DNA of 64,000 bases, taken from Lycorma delicatula. Taxonomy: Eukaryota; Arthropoda; Insecta; Hemiptera; Fulgoridae. The position numbers and the translations under genes are program-made. Below are positions 1-10,460 of the stretch, piece by piece. The notes under the pieces were generated by a model. It was not told the origin of the DNA and did no database searches. It saw only the letters and a list, made by a program, of their open reading frames with translations. Each line of letters opens with the position of its first letter. Position 1 is the first letter of the stretch. Where the stretch lies: contig NC_134458.1 in NCBI RefSeq assembly GCF_047948215.1, positions 143,805,536 to 143,869,535 of the forward strand, written 5' to 3'.

Positions 1-540
1 AAAAATTGTTCATGTGTTTGGAATAATTTACACATAATTATATTTGCTGAGTCATAGAATCTACTTGTACAATAGAATTTAAGATTTTACAATCGTCTTT
101 TATTGGAAAGCGTTACTACCATATAAACCATTAAATAAATAACAAAGAGAATCACATTAATACTGCCGTAAAATTTAAACTACGATAAACACAATTTACG
201 ATTGTTTGAGTATAAATCTATTCAGTTTCCTTGCTGTCTTTACGAATTATCACATTTCAAATGGTTTTTCGAACAAAAAATTTTTATTAGAATTTTAATA
301 TATTTACATAAACCTAACTTAATTAATAATTTTCCCTGTATAAACGAGCAATTTATATATTTAAAAAACTAAAGGTAACTATAATTAAAAGAAAGAAAAA
401 ATAACAAATAGTTTTGTAGATTGATTATAACATGACACTCCCCCCACACAAAAAAAGAAATCGAGATCATTAAATATACTTTTTGGAAATATTAAACTTT
501 ATCAAATATTATTAATAGAATTTACGTAAAATCACAATTT
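1..540. other. AT-rich sequence, no gene seen
   Basis: No coding frame, repeat family or RNA motif could be recognised. The stretch is A/T-rich with short homopolymers and a cytosine run near position 440. It ends where the LINE endonuclease homology on the minus strand begins. Confidence 0.6.
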
Positions 541-544
541 TTCT

Positions 545-1440
545 CTCATAGTCTAACGATTATTTTCCTTAGTCTCACAACAAAATGGTCAGAGTCACAA
601 TTCGGACCACGCATTGATCGTACATCAATAACGGATGATGCATGTCTTCTTAAGACAATTACATAATCAATCATTGATTACTCAAAACATTGATCCCGGA
701 AACATCCATGTTCCCTTGTAAATTGCTTTATGTGGGAAGAAGGTACTTTTAAAAATCTTGTTATTTTCCACTGCATACTGTATCAATATCTTTTCATTGT
801 CTCTTGTTATCTCATGAATTGTATCTTTGCCAGCTACCTGCCTTGCCAAGTCCTCTTTTGCGATCTTTGCATTAAACTCACCAAGTATTACAACGGCATC
901 ATACGTAGGTATCTTTCCGTATTCTCCAGCCAGTATGTTATAGAAGCTATTCTTCTCTTCATCGGCACGATCTTCCGTTGGAGCGTATCTGACATTAGTG
1001 AGAAGATTCTGAACTTTCCTTTCACTCTCATTGTACATAGTCTGTCATTGATTGAATTCGGATCAAGTAAGCTGTCTCTCCGTCTACGCGCAATCATAAA
1101 TCCGACTCCGTTTCTCCACACTCTTGTGGCTGAGCAACTGCATTACAGTGTAAACTCCTTATTATCTAATCTGGCGTATCCTGACCATCTTATTTCCTGT
1201 TATGCGACTACTTCTACTTGAAACTTAGTAATTTCCCTGGCGACTTCATATATCTTTTGGGTTTGTTACATCATCCTTACATTCCACGTAGCCAGTTTTC
1301 GTTCCATGTCCTTAAATCTTTTGCAATGTTCATTTCCAGTGTTTATTCCAACAGTCCTATCAATCCGAGGCGTTTTGTTGAGCTTCGTAACTTGATTCTT
1401 TTCATAGGGTAAAGCAGTTAACCCCACTCCCAACATACAA
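545..1440 (-). pseudogene. LINE endonuclease (EEP) domain, decayed
   Basis: Minus-strand remnant of the apurinic-type endonuclease/exonuclease/phosphatase domain at the N-terminus of a LINE ORF2, the part that nicks target DNA for reverse transcription. Reading down from about 1290, three frames give consecutive pieces: YEVAREITKFQVEVVA, then QEIRWSGYARLDNKEFTL after a stop, RNGVGFMIARRRRDSLLD, NVRYAPTEDRADEEKNSFY, VVILGEFNAKI and finally [14 protein letters not shown] near 560-620. These match the order of the EEP motifs: QEIRW, a GDFN-type motif here written GEFN, and a terminal SDH-type motif. At least two frameshifts and a stop break the gene. The reverse transcriptase that should follow is absent, so the copy was cut at about 545. 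The wording resembles insect proteins often labelled craniofacial development protein 2-like, which are themselves LINE-derived. Confidence 0.85.
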
Positions 1441-1740
1441 ATGGAGAACTAGGGGATTTTCTTATTACAATTTCCTTCTTTTAGATAAATCGCTTTCTCT
1501 CCAGCTTACAGAGATTCATCTACTCCGAATTTTATTCGGGTTGTCTCGCTAGCCTCGTCCGTCCCCTCCACCGATGGGAATGACTTTCTCTTCCGCCTTC
1601 AGGGCCGTTGTACATCTTCACTAGCTTTTGCACACCCTGGATATTTTATTTCCAACCATTGTTGGCGAGCGTACCACATCGCCAGAGGTGGCGTTTGATA
1701 GCTGATTCATCAACAGCCACCGCTGATTGATTAGTGCTAG
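1440..1740 (-). mobile_element. probable LINE 5' region upstream of the EEP domain
   Basis: This stretch has more G+C than its surroundings and lies directly upstream, on the minus strand, of the EEP homology. No protein motif could be read. Its position and composition suggest the 5' UTR or ORF1/ORF2 junction of the same LINE copy. That assignment is inferred from adjacency only. Confidence 0.4.
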
Positions 1741-2405
1741 CATATTGAAAATAATTATTCAAGTTTCTGCAATCAGAACTTGTAAAAAGATTTCAAACAA
1801 AGTTGCCTTAAGGAAACCGAGGTTTTCAGAAGTATTTATTGTCAAACTGTGCTAGAAACAATAAATAAATTAAAAAAAGGAAGTAAACTGAAAGTACACT
1901 ACTGTCTTGATCACTGCTCATAGTTTAATTTATTTTTGAAGAAAGATGTATTGCAAAACCTTATCTCATTAAATTAATAATAATGATTAATATCTGTCGA
2001 ATCAATGACAAATTACGTTAATGAACTAATTAAAAATAAAGCTGAGGCTTGGGGATGTTTTCATTTGAATATTCTAAATCAAATAAAAAATATTACGAGT
2101 GTAAAATAAAATTAATCCATGAAAGTTTTCAGTTATTAAAAATATATTCAGTACAGTTACAATTATTAGAGTAATGTTAATGATAATTGTCAAAATAATT
2201 TTCTTGTTTTTGTATTATTTGTTTTTTAATTAATTAATGAAAAAATAATTGTGGAAAAATTGTGATGAAATGTTTATTAACATTTAAAACAATTTTTTTA
2301 AAGAATTAATATTGAAATCTAAATTCAGTGAATGTTTCGTGAATTTTATTTAAATGAGGAAAATAAAATTACATTCATAGACAATAATAAGGATGTAATA
2401 TGTAT
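1741..2405. other. AT-rich sequence, no gene seen
   Basis: Long A/T runs, no coding frame and no recognisable mobile-element motif. Confidence 0.55.
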
Positions 2406-2413
2406 AACAGATT

Positions 2414-2474
2414 CGCGCGCGCGCGCCACACACACACACACACACATATATCGAGAGAGGGAGTGAGTGTGGGG
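2414..2474. repeat. compound microsatellite CG/CA/TA/GA
   Basis: A run of alternating CG passes into CA repeats, a short TA run, then a GA- and GT-rich tract. Alternating purine-pyrimidine CG and CA blocks are prone to slippage and to left-handed DNA. A similar CG+GA compound tract occurs near 36465. Confidence 0.9.
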
Positions 2475-2679
2475 CCCTTATTTAATAAGATTAAAAATAA
2501 AATTTTAATTTACAATATTTTAATTTTATAAATTAAATAAAATAAGTAAAAATTAAATCTGCATATAGTTAATAAAACAATTAAATTTATAATTAAAAAA
2601 AATTTTAATTTTATTTAACTATTCAAAAATACCAAATTTTATTCGTTTTAAAACGTTATTAAAATTTACCCTATTTAGT

Positions 2680-2919
2680 TTTGCGCCTGCGTTAACTTGT
2701 AGGTTAAAATTTAACATATGGTATCAACTATTTTAACTTTTTCTAGCTTTCCTAAAAATTACATTTTAAATTAACATAATACGTTTGAAAACTAGAATTT
2801 TTGCGCCTGTGCTAACGCTTAGGTTAAAATTTAACAAGTGGTTTCAAATATTTTAACTTTCTCAAGGTTTCCTGAAAATGAAATTTCAAATTAACATAAT
2901 ACGTTTGAAAACTAGAATA
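2680..2919. repeat. two tandem copies of a 120-bp unit
   Basis: Two head-to-tail units of 120 bp start at 2680 and 2800. Each opens with TTTGCGCCTG and ends with a block reading ACGTTTGAAAACTAGAAT. Most of the interior aligns, including GGTTAAAATTTAACA, with scattered substitutions and no large indel. The unit is not coding. A partial related sequence may precede it at 2650-2680. Confidence 0.85.
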
Positions 2920-2929
2920 TAACATTGCT

Positions 2930-3429
<500 letters not shown>

Positions 3430-4250
3430 TTTAGTAAAACCTATGTTAACATCTCAGCTGCTTTTCCTACATAAAACAACTTATTTCTAAATTAATTTAA
3501 ACTATATTCTAGATATTAAATTATAAAAAAAATGTCATAATGTAAGTGTTAATTTCCTTTTTATTAGAAAATGTCAGTGTTGTAGAAATTGCGATTAGAA
3601 ATAAAAAATTAAAAAATCATATTATGCCCGTATATTGATTTTTGCTATTTAAGTTTTTAATTGAGATAAATAACATATGAACTTATTTATGAGTAAATTT
3701 TTAACCGGCGTTTCTACAACAAAGACTCTTTGTTGAAACGGGACTCTTGACTCTTTGAAACGGGAAAGAGTTGAGTAACCTCCGTTTATAACTTTATCCT
3801 TACCAATAATTTCCGGCTCGGGAATATATAGAATAGTAACAAAATATAAAAATATTCTGAAATTTATTTTATAAACCGTTAAAATATTATTCATGGGTTT
3901 TGCAATTCTGGTAATAAAAAAATTATGAAATTGCAGTACCATTTAAAAAAAAAATTTCAACAAAACGCTACGCTTGATGAGAGGTTTTAAATTTTAATCT
4001 TTAACACTTGCTTTATTTAAATATTCTTATAAAATTTCCTGTCCGGAAAACATGGTTTCTCGATTTTTAAAATTATCGATAACAGTTTTTTCAATCTCTT
4101 AAATTCCTGAAATGTTGTTCGTAATTTACTGTTTTAACGATTATTTAATACAGCAAGTACAATCTACAGTGAAGTTAGCGAGTCTGCAAGAAAGAACTTC
4201 GTGGTTTAAAATTAAATTTACTTGTCTAAATCATAATGAATTTAGAAAAT
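3430..4250. other. no gene seen; short ATG-led frames only
   Basis: Two frames below 100 codons occur here (minus 3649-3942, plus 4112-4357), but neither has a recognisable domain and the composition is that of the surroundings. At 3715-3775 the phrase GACTCTTTG and a GAAACGGGA block are each repeated nearby, so a short local duplication is present. The end of the next element begins near 4252. Confidence 0.5.
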
Positions 4251-4251
4251 C

Positions 4252-4990
4252 TTACATGAAAGTAAAAATTTCCAAATTTTTTGCACCTTTTAATATCAAT
4301 ATGAGCACAGTTTTCAACTGTGCAGATGTTAAACCAGTAATAAATCTTATTTTATAGTCTTCGAGGATATCTGTAGGAATCGTTTCTACGGCTGATGTTA
4401 TTTTTTGGCGCAGGTGGTCAGGTGTTGGATTTTTGTTGTTACGTAGCTCCAAAAAAAGAGTACAACCGACATCAAATTGTGAATTAGTTCGTCAAAAGAT
4501 GTAAGCTCCTCTACTTATCCAACCTTCTTGTCGTTGAGCGCAGTCGGCACAACATGATGTGTTTTACATGATGTGAAAGAGCTCAGTCCTGTTGAAAAAT
4601 TAGGCCCTCCATTTCTTCAATTTGCGGAAACACAAATTTTTCTAACATGCCCAAGCACATTATACCCGTAAGAGTCTGCTCGTAGAAAAAAAATGGCCAA
4701 AAAATTAATTTATGCGTGGTACCATATTAAACATTTACTTTCGGGCATTAGCGAAAGAATTTCACCAATTCTTGTGTTATTTCTAAACGCTGTACTCGAT
4801 AATTTTGGAAATCCACGATTTCATGAATATGAAATAATGGTTCATCAGAAAATAAAACGCTATGCAAGTAGTTTCCATTAGCAGAAATGACGTCTAACAT
4901 AGTGGTTACAAATTGAACTCATTGTGAGTTAAAGGCATAGTTTCATGGAGTGTTTGCACTTTATTAGCAATTTGAATCGCTTAAAATGAT
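4252..4990 (-). pseudogene. Tc1/mariner-type DDE transposase, decayed
   Basis: Minus-strand remnant of the catalytic half of a cut-and-paste transposase. Reading down from about 4900: VQFVTTMLDVISANGNY, then VLFSDEPLFHIHEIV holding the first catalytic Asp, later EEMEGLIFQQD with the second Asp, then a poorly preserved third-Asp region, and a C-terminal piece reading NPTPDHLRQKITSAVETIP near 4400. The parts lie in different frames with several stops, so it is dead. The same family is present in the opposite orientation at 51652-52770, where the block QFVMTMLDFISAD aligns closely. The N-terminal helix-turn-helix and terminal inverted repeats were not found. Confidence 0.8.
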
Positions 4991-5290
4991 AGCAAAGTTT
5001 CCCCATTTCCGACTATGCTAAACAAAATCTTCACTAAACTGGGGCTTGAAATACTCTTCAGAAAAATATATAAAAGCAATTCTCAGGTTTATTTTTAATT
5101 TCGATTTTTAAGGGGTGCGACGTTGTACGGAGTGGGGGGTTAACCAACACAGCCACTGTATGTACGACTAGACTGGCTGCACCTGCCTCCGCTTACTTGA
5201 CTAAAAATCAAAAATAAAAAAAAGGTGACTGCGGCGGGAAATGCAAGTAACCATATAACGCAAGTAACCATATAGGTGAAGCAGGGTGAT

Positions 5291-5310
5291 GCTAGTATAT
5301 ATATACTAGC
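5291..5310. repeat. 20-bp perfect palindrome
   Basis: GCTAGTATATATATACTAGC equals its own reverse complement. It lies at the right edge of the first direct-repeat copy. Confidence 0.85.
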
Positions 5311-5435
5311 GTCCCCCGGTTATAGATACAAATACATGTCGTAAGTCACTTATAATTAACGACCGGCACAAACTACTGAAATTAAATTTACATACAAGTT
5401 CTTACGGTGAGTGCACAATAAGAAAGGATTTCTTG

Positions 5436-5770
5436 AAATTTTGAGTTTAAAGGGTTAAAATAGAATAACTATGAAATTTACTGTTTTTTGAATTTCATGG
5501 TAAAAAAATGTAGATATCAACTTGATTTTTGATATGTGTAATCTTCTTTTGAATATCACAAAACCGTTTTCTAGGTTTTTTAAATTCCGAGTTTAAAGAG
5601 TTAAAATGTATTTTTGAGTTTTGTTTCAAACCGGCTATTTTTTTTTATCGGTTAAAAGTGGAGAAATCAGATTAACTTTGTGTATGTAATCTCCGTTTGA
5701 GTATCAAAAAACAAATTTCTAGATGTTTTTTTAGATTTGACTTTGAAATGGGTAAAGAAATGTAAAATGT
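5436..5770. repeat. diverged tandem repeat, ~146-150-bp period
   Basis: The phrase GAGTTTAAAGGGTTAAAAT near 5443 recurs near 5589 as GAGTTTAAAGAGTTAAAAT. A weaker version, GACTTTGAAATGGGTAAAG, occurs near 5739. A downstream TATGTGTAATCT...TTTGA(A/G)TATCA block repeats with the same spacing. About 2.3 units are visible. Confidence 0.7.
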
Positions 5771-6074
5771 TTGAACAATGGTTGCAAATTTTCTCCATTT
5801 CCGGTTATGCTAAACGAGATATTCAGTATTTTTGGGCTTGCAAATACTCTTTTCAGATATAGCTGAAAACAATTTTCGGATTTTGTTATTTCAATTTTTT
5901 AAGGGGTGCGACTATATTCAGCGCGGCAGCTCAACTAACACAGACTCTGGCACTGTTACTGTATGTACGGGGTGTTACTGGCTCCGATCGCTTAACTAAA
6001 AAACCTTAAATAAAAAAAAGATTACCGTAATGGGAAATGCAAGTAATCATGTAGAGCGGACGAAATCGCGATAA

Positions 6075-6098
6075 GTGTGTGTGTGTGTGTGTGTGTAT
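6075..6098. repeat. (TG)n microsatellite at a LINE 3' end
   Basis: TG repeats begin next to the 3' terminus of the minus-strand LINE fragment at 6100-6335. Read on the minus strand, the element would end in an A-rich, CA-rich tail. Confidence 0.85.
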
Positions 6099-6099
6099 T

Positions 6100-6335
6100 T
6101 TTTTGTCTTCAGTCATTTGACTGGTTTGATGCAGCTCTCCAAGATTCCCTATCTAGTACTAGTCGTCTCATTTCGGTATACCCCCTACAACCCTAACAAT
6201 TTGTTTTACATATTCCAAACGTTGCCTGCCTGCACAATTTTTTCCTTCTACCTAACCCTCTAATATTAAAGCGACTATTCCAGAATGCCTTAATATGTGG
6301 CCTATAAGTCTGTCTCTTCTTTTAGCGATATTTTT
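6100..6335 (-). pseudogene. LINE ORF2 C-terminus and 3' end
   Basis: Minus-strand translation from 6335 gives RRDRLIGHILRHSGIVALI, then VEGKNCAG(R)QRLEYVKQIVR and a decayed tail. This is the C-terminal region downstream of the reverse transcriptase in one insect LINE group. The nucleotide sequence matches the plus-strand copy at 14560-14790 almost base for base, for example AGACTTATAGGCCACATA. Both end in a CTGAAG..A-rich terminus. One frame stop and a short deletion break it. It is the 5'-truncated type of insertion expected for LINEs. Confidence 0.85.
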
Positions 6336-6870
6336 CCATTTCCTTTCCCCGTGTTTCTTTTCCCCTTTTCCCCTTCTTCCATTTTACCTTTTTAGATTTT
6401 TCCCTTTTTCCATTATTCCCGCGCGTAAATCGGTCCAGTAGCTTTTAAGTCGGATACTCATATCGGAAACATTGAAATGGATAGTAAAATTTTTAGTATA
6501 GTGTAACTATACTAAACTATATTCTTATAGTCTTATACTCTTATAGTATACTCTTATGCTCTTATATAACTATACTCTTACGTCCAACAGATAGCGCTGT
6601 TTTTTTGAAAAAAAAACATGTCTTTACCTGTCACAGGTGTAACATCTTAGGTTTGTAAATAGTAGGTATATAATGTATTTTTACAGTTAGTAAATGTTTA
6701 TTCTTAGTTCTTTTTTTTATTTATTTTTATTCTTTTGGGAAAAACACACACGTTTTCGAATGCAACGTTGTGTCAAAATTTCAAAGCAATCGGTAAAGAA
6801 CTTTCGGAGATTTAAGATTTTGAATTAACGAACATTTACATTTTTATTTATATAGATATTCACACACTGA
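6336..6870. mobile_element. composite polypyrimidine repeat, copy 1
   Basis: A CT-only block (6336-6420, strongly strand-biased) runs into the 20-nt core CCCGCGCGTAAATCGGTCCA at 6418-6437. A short tandem of ACTCTTATAGTAT-like words follows, then a GATAGCGCTG block. The last part reads TTTCAAAGCAATCGG, then an ACATTT...TTATATAGAT terminus near 6860. Copy 2 at 22850-23530 has the same order of parts and the identical core. No coding capacity is visible, so it is probably a non-autonomous element. Its class is undetermined. Confidence 0.6.
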
Positions 6871-7084
6871 AGCACACGTAGAATTTTCATTAAAGCAAGG
6901 AGAGCAATTATCTGTTCCTTTACATAATTTGTAATAAAATTGTAGTGTAATAAAATTCACTACACTGCCCGAATTACATAGAGAATCGTCTTCCTCTTAA
7001 TGAAATAATGCTGTGTAAAATATCTTACGAAAATCAGATTTCAAACATTTTTTTGTAAATAACCGATTGAATGGATATTTATTA

Positions 7085-7200
7085 AATTAAAAATCTTGTG
7101 TTCCGGGTTTGAATCCCGGTCGGACATGACATCTTTTCATACGCTACCAATTTTCACCGGGCTAATGATCATAGCTATTGATGCCGATTCTTTCATAAAA
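7085..7200 (+). mobile_element. tRNA-derived SINE fragment (B-box part)
   Basis: GGGTTTGAATCCCGG at 7105-7119 is a polymerase III B-box in its stem context. It is followed by CGGACATGACAT and CATACGCTACCAATTTTCA, and the copy ends in an A-rich tail near 7200. The A-box half is missing. The same GACATG/ATACGCTAC phrase follows the tRNA-like head of the minus-strand SINE at 60115-60210, so both belong to that SINE family. No acceptor stem can be built, so this is not a tRNA gene. Confidence 0.7.
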
Positions 7201-9165
7201 AAAATCTATTAAAAAGATTAAATATAATTTAATAATTTTTATTACAATATAATTAAATTTAATAAAAAAAGATTTATTGCACTGGAGATATTTTATTTGA
7301 AATATAAAAGTTCTCGTATACCACATTCAATTTTCAGAATCGATATTTTATGTTGAGCCAATATCCTATTTTATCCTTTAAGAAAAACGGTAGTTATTTT
7401 ATTTTTACACTCTCTACTTTAGCCTTATGCGTTAAAGGGGATAGTTTATACAATTTTAAGCTGTATCTATAAAAATATAGTACATTATCTTTTACCAGCT
7501 ATCACTAAAACAACTTTCTCTCTCTCAAAAAAACAAAATGACATCAATATAAATTTTCACACCCATTTAAAATTCAGTAATCAATATTTTTATATTATTT
7601 TGATATTAATCTATTCAGAGGAAATTGTGCTTCCTTTTTAAAAATCAAAGGAGTACTATTACGTGGGTTTAATATTAATATTAAATCTCAATTACTTTTT
7701 TTCAGAGAATGATCTGTTTTTATCGGTTAATTTAGAATACGTATAAATAGCTACACCTAATGGTTATTGAACCTAAATTTAAATACAAACAAAACTTTCC
7801 AAAACCATTTACAAAACAAATTACTTGTAATCTAATATCAGATGGTCATTTCAATTGTTTTACAATCATCACCAGTAGATTCTACTGAATTTATATATGT
7901 AAATAAAACAAATGATGAGAAGGATAATGATGATTGCTTCACAATCTGGCAAGTTTCAGCACGTAGTCAGTCTACAAATCAATTTTGATTCTCTGCCAAA
8001 TTTTTTATTTGCTCGTACTTCCCTTTTACCTTTATATCATCAATTATTAAAACAATCTACTTCTTTTTCCTCTCCTTCTTTTCGTAACACTTCCAGATCC
8101 TACATTAGTATGCATTTCCTTCATAATTAGTTCCCCATCCTGTTTCTTTTTCTATTAAGTACACTATAAAGAAGAAGTAGTATAAATATTGATTTAAAAA
8201 TAAAGTATATTTATAAGAGACTAAAAAATAAGTATTTCTACCAATCATCATAGAATAAAACAATTGTAAAAAAAGAGAAAGTTAAAGTGTTATTTTAAGA
8301 AATCCATACCGAAAGCCTTATGTTGACTTAAAAACAGTTTTAATTCGTACGAATGCCTACATTTTTATTATTGGAATGAATAAAATATTAAAATTAGAAT
8401 AAAGAAACATTTACTCTATATAAATTTAGAAAACAAAAAACAACTGTTATAACAAAATATTCCAAGGAGTATAATTACAAAAATTAGGTTACGAAACAAA
8501 AATTTTAATAAATGTCTGATACAAGTGGAATAGATGAGACATCGCATACTTAACGATTTTGGTTATTTCCCTAGGTAGGCTGTTACTGTTAATTATAAAC
8601 AGCTCTTTTTATTTTGCGCTCCAAAGATTCTTTTTGTTTGATACAATTAATTTTTACTAGTAATGTTCATGATTAATCTGATCGAAATTCCATAATTTTA
8701 AGAATTTCTATAAGAGATTGTTTTCAAAAATAATAAATATTTGAAATTTAACTTATTTCCATTTTTTATAGCTTTGATAAAATAACTGAAATATATTTTC
8801 CTTGTGCTTTTCAAAGAATTTTCGGTTTGGCATGTAAAACATTTCTTTATTTTCAAAAATAGTATTACAGTTTGGATAATCTGTAGTCACTCGTTTGCAA
8901 TATTATTTTAAATTATAAATAGCTTATATTTATTACATATTCACAGTTTAATAGAATTATGGGTATATTATTTTATCTTTATGACAATAATACATGGAAA
9001 TTTTTTATTAACGATTACCGATTTATGTCTATCTGTACGTTCTTTGTTTATGGGTTGGTCTTAACAAAATTTTCTTAAGTCTCCCGGATTCTCAACAATG
9101 ATTTAAAATAATTGATAGAAATTAATTTGATTTTATATATATACATATATATATATATATAAATG
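7201..9165. other. AT-rich sequence, no gene seen
   Basis: No domain-bearing frame or repeat family was recognised on either strand. A 72-codon plus frame at 7912-8130 has no similarity I recognise. A short TA run lies at 9137-9161. Confidence 0.5.
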
Positions 9166-9168
9166 TAT

Positions 9169-9435
9169 TTCACTTTCCCGGCTAATCTACACAGTAACTA
9201 GAATAGAATACGAAAAGAGAAAGTATGGTGACCATGTCAAAAATAAGTATCGGGTTTTTTGCAAATATTTAGATTTTAGGGTTCAACTAGTTCAGCTAGA
9301 CCAAAAAAACATATTTACGTACGTATGTGTGTCGCACTGCATTTGGCCAATCTCAGGATTCATAGAACTGATTTTCTTCAAATTTTGCTCAAATATTTCT
9401 ATATATACGGGACATTAATCATATTAATGTTTTTT
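9169..9435 (+). repeat. dispersed repeat, copy 1
   Basis: This segment aligns with 26938-27190 in the same orientation. Shared blocks are AAAGTATGGTG(A/G)(C/T)CATGTC, a TATCG(G/A)GTTTTTT..CAAAT block, TTCAACTAGTT..CTAGA(C)CAAAAAAA, GTGTGT(C/T)GCACTG, a GATTTTCTNCAAATTT block and ATATTT(C/T)TATAT. It is non-coding and could be the end of a larger transposon. The class is unknown. Confidence 0.75.
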
Positions 9436-9750
9436 CAAAATTCATTATGGCAGTTTGGGAATATCGTGAAAAAAACAATTTTTTTATTAAGCAAATTTGT
9501 TTTCTATAAATCACGTATAAATAATAAAAAAACATTTTTTTTTCTAAAAATTAATCCTCACCTCGTAAAAACTAAAGTATATGTTTTTGGTTGTTTGTCT
9601 GTATCCCTTTAACATTAAATATTTTGTGTAACTATATACTTCATATAGAGAGCTATCAAGAAATGTCTGCAATATTTAAAATCATAGAACCCGGACCTAA
9701 AATGCAGAAAAGTGTGTTGTATGACATGACAGTCATGGGTTACTTTAACA
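9436..9750. other. no gene seen
   Basis: ATG-led frames of 95 and 67 codons occur (9325-9612, 9591-9794). They start inside the dispersed repeat or run into a microsatellite, and neither carries a domain. Confidence 0.5.

Positions 9751-9790
<40 letters not shown>
9751..9790. repeat. (CA)n(TA)n compound microsatellite
   Basis: About ten CA dinucleotides pass directly into about ten TA dinucleotides. Confidence 0.95.
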
Positions 9791-10164
9791 TTAATTATAC
9801 ATTTTAAACGAACTTGTTCTGAGTCACCTAATGTTACTCTTAAAGAGATATTTATAGAACAAGCGATGCGGTAGAGACGATTTTTACTGGAGTCAACTAG
9901 GGATCGATCTTAAGTGTAGCGGCAAGTTATTTGTTTAAATCCGTATAAGAAATTATTCCCTAAAAATTAATTGTTACAAATAAAAAAAAATAATAAAAGA
10001 AGGATTGCAACACAAAAATTTACAATGGCATTTGATAAACTTAAGTGTAAATGATAATCGTAAGAATTTATCATCTTGTTAAGTAAAGACCTGCCATGAT
10101 TTGTTTATATTATATCAGGTTGTGTAAAAGATACTGATCCTTTGGAGTTCAAAATTCAGAATAC
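9791..10164. other. no gene seen
   Basis: No coding or repeat signal was recognised. Confidence 0.45.
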
Positions 10165-10460
10165 ATTTATAATTAGTGGAAAATAATATTTTGAGAGCAC
10201 ATATACACCATTTTTTCGATGACTTTCTACCATTTTTCTGGCAGCACTATAATCCTGTCACTATTGACCTTGACTGGACTGGTTTCTGGTCAAGTAATTG
10301 TGATACAAGGTTTTCACAGACCTCTTTTCAAATTAACTTAACACCTTTCAGAAAAGTCTGCTGAGACCGAAAGAAATGATTGACAGTGCTAGGCTCGGAG
10401 TGTACGGAGGATACATTAAAACCTCCCAGTCAAGTTCTCTCTATTTCTGACGGGTCTGTT
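10165..10460 (-). pseudogene. mariner-type transposase C-terminal fragment
   Basis: Minus-strand reading from about 10455 gives LDWEVLMYPPYTPSLA, the stretch around the third catalytic Asp of mariner transposases (usually W-x-V-L..PPYSPDLAPSDYHLF). Here the catalytic Asp is replaced, as the motif reads TPSLA. After a frameshift comes FLKGVKL and KEVCENLVSQLLDQKP, and after another VLPEKWQKVIEKN, the usual mariner C-terminus. Only this last ~95 codons remain, in three frames with stops. Confidence 0.8.

Larger units (their letters stand above)
4980..6060. repeat. ~1-kb module with direct repeats at its ends
   Basis: Two similar segments about 280 bp long, at 4985-5260 and 5779-6055, lie in the same orientation about 795 bp apart. 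Shared landmarks in order are a CCATTTCCG...TATGCTAAAC block, a GGGCTTG...AAATACTC block, AAGGGGTGCGAC, a CACTGTATGTACG block, a SINE-like CTTA-CTAAAAA block and GGGAAATGCAAGTAA. Between them lies a 146-150-bp tandem repeat. No coding frame is present. It could be a satellite array with alternating unit types or a non-autonomous element with terminal direct repeats. Confidence 0.65.

Noticed and set aside
730..1221. 163-codon plus-strand frame
   Set aside because: It is the antisense shadow of the LINE endonuclease, whose motifs are on the minus strand.
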